Origin: an uncultured Bacteroides sp.
Lineage (GTDB): Bacteria; Bacteroidota; Bacteroidia; Bacteroidales; Bacteroidaceae
NCBI GenBank assembly: GCA_905203765.1
Contig: CAJKXC010000010.1
Location: 1-64,000 of the forward strand
Length of the DNA stretch: 64,000 nucleotides
Direction: 5' to 3'
Part shown: positions 60,130 through 64,000 of the stretch, one piece after another
How positions within the stretch are numbered: position 1 is the first letter of the stretch
Layout: each line of letters opens with the position of its first letter
Notes under the pieces: model-generated
Database searches by the model: none
Told to the model about the DNA's origin: nothing
What the model saw: the letters and a program-made list of their open reading frames with translations, nothing else
Program-made: the position numbers and the translations under genes

Positions 60130-61641
60130 TTACATATCCCGCGTAGCCCACAAGCGGTCTTTCTCGCTCATGGCGGCAAGTTCTTCCACCCGTTTCAGTT
60201 CCAGGTGAAGCCCTTCGGCAAGACGCGTGCCGTAATCCTTATCCGCCAGATAGCAATGCGCGGCATGACGGTATTTTACGTTGTCCGTCACGGGCATGAT
60301 ATCGGCTATGGTATTGCTGATGAGCGCCTGTTTCTTATCCTTCGTCATCAGGCGGTAAAGGTCGCCCGGCTGGTAGAAACAATCGTCCGTTCTGTCCTCG
60401 TAAGGGCTGTAATGATTTACAGCACCGTCTACAGGCAGAGCCGGATGGCGGTATTCGGGCTGTTCTTCCCATTCGCCGAAGCCATTGGGGGCATAGCCTT
60501 TGGTAGCGCCGTAATTGCCATCCACCCGCATCATGCCGTCGCGATGATAGCTATGCACAGGGCAGCGTGCCTGGTTCACGGGGATCTGGTCGTGGTTCAC
60601 TCCCAAGCGGTAACGCTGCGCATCTCCATAAGAGAAGAGGCGTCCTTGCAGCAACTTGTCCGGTGAGAAACCGATGCCGGGCACCAGGTGAGTCGGTGCA
60701 AAAGCAGCCTGCTCCACATCGGCAAAGTAATTCTCAGGGTTGCGGTTCAGTTCCATCACACCCACCTCTATCAGCGGAAAGTCTTTATGGCTCCACGTCT
60801 TGGTGATATCGAACGGATTCTCTTTATAATTCAGCGCCTGCTCTTCCGTCATAATCTGGAAGTACAGCGTCCATTTCGGGAAGTCCTTGCGCTCGATGGC
60901 TTCAAACAAATCGCGTTGATGGCTTTCACGGTCTTTTGCAATAATATCTGCGGCCTCTTCATTGGTCAGGTTCTTGATGCCCTGCTGCGTGCGCAGATGG
61001 AATTTCACCCATACACGGGCGCCATCTCCGTTTATCAGACTGTAAGTATGGCTGCCAAAGCCGTGCATATGGCGATAGGATGCCGGAATACCACGGTCGG
61101 ACATGACGATTGTCACCTGATGCAGAGCCTCGGGCAGCATAGTCCAATAGTCCCAGTTGTTCTGCGGTGAGCGCAGGTTGGTCTTGGGGTCACGCTTCAC
61201 GGCATGGTTCAAATCGGGGAACTGCATCGGGTCGCGGATAAAGAATACAGGGGTGTTGTTTCCTACCAGATCCCAGTTGCCTTCTTCCGTATAGAATTTG
61301 ATAGCAAAGCCGCGGATATCGCGTTCTGCATCGGCAGCGCCGCGTTCGCCTGCCACCGTAGAGAAGCGGACAAACAGATCTGTTTTTTTACCAATTTCCG
61401 AAAAGAGCTTTGCACACGTATAGCGGGTTACATCGTGCGTCGTAGTAAAAGTTCCGAAAGCGCCGCTACCCTTGGCGTGCATACGTCGTTCGGGGATAAC
61501 CTCTCGATCGAAATGGGCCAATTTTTCCATCAGCCAGGTGTCTTGCATCATGATAGGCCCGCGAGAACCTGCGGTCTGGGAGTTACGGTTGTCCGATACG
61601 GGCGCACCGACTTCTGTTGTTAGTTTCTTCTGCTTGTCCAT
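60130..61641 (-). CDS. katA: Haem catalase
   Basis: Breaks down hydrogen peroxide to water and oxygen; cytoplasmic. 503 residues, a small-subunit catalase. The distal histidine is in RRMHAKGSGAFGTF near residue 54, the distal asparagine in LVGNNTPVFFIRD, and the proximal haem-ligand tyrosine in RLFSYGDAQRYRLG. VMSDRGIPASYRHMHGFGSH is the usual internal signature. No peroxide-regulator gene is adjacent. Monocistronic. Confidence 0.96.
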   Translation of the reverse strand: MDKQKKLTTEVGAPVSDNRNSQTAGSRGPIMMQDTWLMEKLAHFDREVIPERRMHAKGSGAFGTFTTTHDVTRYTCAKLFSEIGKKTDLFVRFSTVAGERGAADAERDIRGFAIKFYTEEGNWDLVGNNTPVFFIRDPMQFPDLNHAVKRDPKTNLRSPQNNWDYWTMLPEALHQVTIVMSDRGIPASYRHMHGFGSHTYSLINGDGARVWVKFHLRTQQGIKNLTNEEAADIIAKDRESHQRDLFEAIERKDFPKWTLYFQIMTEEQALNYKENPFDITKTWSHKDFPLIEVGVMELNRNPENYFADVEQAAFAPTHLVPGIGFSPDKLLQGRLFSYGDAQRYRLGVNHDQIPVNQARCPVHSYHRDGMMRVDGNYGATKGYAPNGFGEWEEQPEYRHPALPVDGAVNHYSPYEDRTDDCFYQPGDLYRLMTKDKKQALISNTIADIMPVTDNVKYRHAAHCYLADKDYGTRLAEGLHLELKRVEELAAMSEKDRLWATRDM

Positions 61642-61669
61642 ACTATTGCTTTTAAAGTTGAAATTATTA

Positions 61670-61677
61670 CAAATATA
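61670..61677 (-). promoter_or_regulatory. -7 box of katA
   Basis: The complement reads TATATTTG, matching TAnnTTTG, 29 bp upstream of the catalase start. A TTTG (complement of 61701-61704) lies 23 bp further up, slightly beyond the ideal spacing. Confidence 0.45.
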
Positions 61678-61769
61678 GAAATTATTTGCAAGCAGGAAAG
61701 CAAAGGCCCTTGTATTTAATGATATTTAACCGCGATGTCGGGCTGATAATCAAGGAGTCACAAACAGTT

Positions 61770-62789
61770 CTAATCTCTGTTTATCGACCGAACAATTTCC
61801 AGAAGCTCGTCAATGCACAGCACTTCTACCGGCTCCTTGCCCGGCAGATGAATCACAAAGTTTTCTCCCCCTTTCAGGTCTCCGGTTTCTATATAAATGT
61901 CCGATTCGATGTTACGGTTTGCCAGGATGCCGTTCCGCTGCAATGCCTTGCGCACCATGGCATACTTCTGCCCGTGTCCTACCAGGCGTATCTGCGACGT
62001 ATATTCATTATCCACCCTGAACAATCCCGTTTCCAGATCGAAGACAATGCCTTTGCGGGCAAAGAAGTTGCTCAGGCTGCCGTTCAGGGAGAGGTCTTCG
62101 GGAGTACCGATCGTCACGCCGTTTGCCTTATCCATCAGCCATATTTTGTCGGCTATCTGCAAAGCAAGTTCCAGGTCGTGGGTGGAGAGGAAGATGGTCT
62201 TGTCCGTCTTCCGGCTGAGGTGGTGCAGCAGTTGCATCATCTCCACCTTGCTGGGGAAGTCGAGGAAGGCGGTGGGCTCGTCGAGGTAGATCACGGGAGT
62301 TTCCTGGGCAAGGGCTTTGGCTATCATCACCTTTTGGCGCTCGCCGTCACTCAGCGTGTGCACCATGCGATGCGCCAGGTGGGGAATGCCTACCAGGGAG
62401 ATGGCATGATCCACCACCGCTTTGTCGTCTTTGGAGAGGGTTCCCCAGAAACCGGTATAGGGGCTGCGTCCCAGCCCTATCAGTTCCGTCACGGTCATGT
62501 TGCGGATGTCGCACTTCTCCGTCAGCACCACGCTGATGACGCGCGACAGTTGCTTGTCGGTGTACTCCCCTATCTCTTTTCCCTGGATGCGTATCTCTCC
62601 GCCCAGCTTGGGCTGGAAAGCAGACAACGTGCGGAGCAAGGTGGACTTCCCCACTCCATTGGCACCCAGCAGGCACGTCAGTTCGCCACTATTGATTCCG
62701 GCACAGATGCCGTCTGCCACCACCTTCACATCCCCTTTGCCGGGATAGCCGATGGAAAGGTTCTCTATATGTATGGTCTCTTTATTCAT
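61770..62789 (-). CDS. ABC importer ATPase, BtuD/FecE type with C-terminal extension
   Basis: Walker A LLGANGVGKSTLLRTLS (residues 40-56), Q-loop region, signature LSDGERQKVMIAKAL, Walker B VIYLDEPTAFLD and switch histidine in STHDLELAL. It ends about 110 residues after the normal 250 with an extra domain (from about NNEYTSQIRLVGHG-like stretch to VLCIDELLEIV). I start at 62789 (MNKETIH), overlapping the permease gene by 8 bp. Third gene of the btuF-btuC-btuD type operon. Confidence 0.93.
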   Translation of the reverse strand: MNKETIHIENLSIGYPGKGDVKVVADGICAGINSGELTCLLGANGVGKSTLLRTLSAFQPKLGGEIRIQGKEIGEYTDKQLSRVISVVLTEKCDIRNMTVTELIGLGRSPYTGFWGTLSKDDKAVVDHAISLVGIPHLAHRMVHTLSDGERQKVMIAKALAQETPVIYLDEPTAFLDFPSKVEMMQLLHHLSRKTDKTIFLSTHDLELALQIADKIWLMDKANGVTIGTPEDLSLNGSLSNFFARKGIVFDLETGLFRVDNEYTSQIRLVGHGQKYAMVRKALQRNGILANRNIESDIYIETGDLKGGENFVIHLPGKEPVEVLCIDELLEIVRSINRD

Positions 62790-63822
62790 TGATTTCACCT
62801 TTTCTCTTGTTAAACAGTACGGAAGCCACCACCGGCGCACCCACCAGCGCCGTCACGGAGTTGACGGGCAGCGCTCCCTCAAAGCCCGGCATACGGGCTA
62901 TCAAGTTGCAGACCAACGCCAGCGCAGCACCTACCAATAGCGTACCGGGCATCAGTATCCGATGGTCCGAAGTATGGAAGATGGCACGGCAGAGGTGGGG
63001 AACCGCCAGTCCGATAAACATAATCGGCCCGCAATATGCCGTTACTATCGCCACCAGCACCCCCGAACAGGAAATCACCAGCAGGCGTGCCCGCTTGATG
63101 TTCAGCCCCAGGTTGCGTGCATAGCCATCGCCCAGCAGCAACAGGTTCATCGTCTTTATCAGCAGGAACGACAACGGCAGCAGCGTTGCCATGATGCACA
63201 CAAACAGTATCATCTGGTCGCCGGAGACACGGGCAAAGCTGCCCAGCCCCCATATCACGTACGCACGTATATCCTCTTCCACGCTGAAGTATTTCAGCAC
63301 GCCTATCACAGCGCTTGCCACGTAGCCTATCATCACACCGATAATCAGCAGCGTCACATTTCCTTTCACCTTCTGCGATACATAGACGATGAGTGCCATC
63401 ACAGCCAGTGCGCCGATAATGGCAGCAATGGACAATGCCACCTCTCCCATATATCCCAGCCGGCTCAATGCCACGCCGCCCATAGCGCCCGAAAGCAATA
63501 CTATGCACGCCACGCCCAGGCTGGCGCCCGAACTGATACCCAGTACCGAGGGGCCTGCCAGCGGATTGCGGAACACGGTCTGCATTTGCAGTCCGCTCAC
63601 CGAAAGCCCTGCTCCCGCCACCAATGCCGTCAGTGCCTGCGGCACGCGCGACTTCCAGATGATGTTCTGCCAAATCACCGATTCATCCGTATTCCCCCAC
63701 AGGATATTCCACACCGAACGGAACGGAACATGCACCGAGCCCAGCAACAGGTTCAGCAGGAAAAACAGAAAGATAGATGCCAGCAGCAGCAACATCAACA
63801 GCAGTGTAGGTCTTTTCATCAT
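62782..63822 (-). CDS. FecCD/BtuC-family ABC importer permease
   Basis: 346 residues with about ten membrane segments. Family marks: VPQALTALVAGAGLSVSGLQ, MQTVFRNPLAGPSVLGISSG and the coupling region GYARNLGLNIKRARLL, then GPIMFIGLAVPHLCRAIF. The family imports B12, haem and siderophores; the B12 gene setting suggests corrinoids. No riboswitch is visible near it within the window. Confidence 0.93.
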   Translation of the reverse strand: MMKRPTLLLMLLLLASIFLFFLLNLLLGSVHVPFRSVWNILWGNTDESVIWQNIIWKSRVPQALTALVAGAGLSVSGLQMQTVFRNPLAGPSVLGISSGASLGVACIVLLSGAMGGVALSRLGYMGEVALSIAAIIGALAVMALIVYVSQKVKGNVTLLIIGVMIGYVASAVIGVLKYFSVEEDIRAYVIWGLGSFARVSGDQMILFVCIMATLLPLSFLLIKTMNLLLLGDGYARNLGLNIKRARLLVISCSGVLVAIVTAYCGPIMFIGLAVPHLCRAIFHTSDHRILMPGTLLVGAALALVCNLIARMPGFEGALPVNSVTALVGAPVVASVLFNKRKGEINE

Positions 63823-64000
63823 TTCAGGCGGACATAATATTTAGGGGTATAATCGGGTAACAGTGCAGGATGGAAGGCATGAATCAGGTCTTCCAGTACA
63901 ATTTCCGGCTCCATCGGCATACTTTCGTAGAAAGGCTGCTCGCGCATGTTGCAGTATATAACGCCTTTATCGCGGAAGGCACGGAAGTCGGCATAACGTG
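63819..64000 (-). CDS. ABC importer substrate-binding protein, C-terminal part only
   Basis: Sixty codons up to the window edge translate to the end of a BtuF/FepB-like periplasmic binding protein, with KGVIYCNMREQPFYESM and EIVLEDLIHAFHPALLPDYT, ending YYVRLK. Its stop overlaps the permease start by 4 bp. The N-terminus and signal peptide lie beyond position 64000. Corrinoid binding is inferred from the neighbours. Confidence 0.85.
   Translation of the reverse strand, partial: RYADFRAFRDKGVIYCNMREQPFYESMPMEPEIVLEDLIHAFHPALLPDYTPKYYVRLK

Overview
The window is a chromosomal segment of a Bacteroides-type bacterium (order Bacteroidales). The evidence is the TAnnTTTG promoter boxes (several with TTTG about 20 bp upstream), weak ribosome-binding sites, TonB-dependent receptors, lipoproteins whose cysteine is followed by S-D-D-D, and an integrated element with RteC, MobA, DUF3408 and DUF3876 proteins typical of Bacteroides conjugative-element debris. 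Most genes belong to one theme: making, importing and sensing cobalamin (B12) by the anaerobic, early-cobalt route.

Layout. 1-46: edge of a tRNA-Gly. 218-3197: lower-ligand assembly genes cobU, cobT, cobS, cobC. 3184-7013 (minus): two tandem TPR sensor histidine kinases, one with a degenerate ATPase domain. 7123-10643 (minus): cbiB, cobD, cbiP. 10644-11703: gene remnants and a hairpin. 11704-16575: a TolC/HlyD/ABC-2 permease export operon in which two permeases are fused through a palindromic repeat. 16481-18394 (minus): cobalamin adenosyltransferase and cbiA. 18490-20667: an AmgK-like sugar kinase fused to a RapZ C-terminal domain, plus a MurU-like nucleotidyltransferase. 20704-21999: a dicarboxylate/amino acid symporter. 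22111-24546: B12 riboswitch and BtuB-like receptor. 24489-33625: a 9.1-kb mobile element inserted in the last codons of that receptor; the lost 3' end lies on the far side at 33623-33673. 33709-34737: a CbiK-type cobaltochelatase that looks like a surface lipoprotein. 34829-37370 (minus): the anaerobic ribonucleotide reductase nrdD-nrdG behind its own B12 riboswitch. 37785-40022: a further riboswitch and second BtuB. 40023-41017: intergenic repeats. 41018-51465: a fourth riboswitch driving a receptor, a DUF4374 surface lipoprotein, a second exported CbiK, a membrane-anchored CobN-like chelatase and three membrane proteins resembling HmuT-HmuU-HmuV. 51492-58674: corrin-ring operon built of fused enzymes (CbiH-CbiC, CbiE-CbiT, CbiG-CbiF, CbiJ-CbiD) plus a small outer-membrane barrel protein. 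58681-61641 (minus): a MATE exporter and a catalase. 61770-64000 (minus): a BtuD-BtuC-BtuF type ABC importer, the last gene cut by the window edge.

How it works together. Corrin-ring enzymes (51.5-58 kb), amidation and adenosylation enzymes (CbiA, CobO, CbiP), aminopropanol arm (CobD, CbiB) and nucleotide-loop enzymes (CobU, CobS, CobT, CobC) cover most of the anaerobic pathway. CbiL (precorrin-2 C20-methyltransferase), the sirohydrochlorin enzymes and any cytosolic cobaltochelatase are not in this window. Uptake is provided by three TonB-dependent receptors and the ABC importer. The four riboswitches sit on receptors and nrdDG, not on the biosynthetic operons. The most intriguing unit is the B12-riboswitch-controlled Hmu-like operon (41-51.5 kb), which places tetrapyrrole chelatases outside the cytoplasm together with an ExbB-like proton channel.
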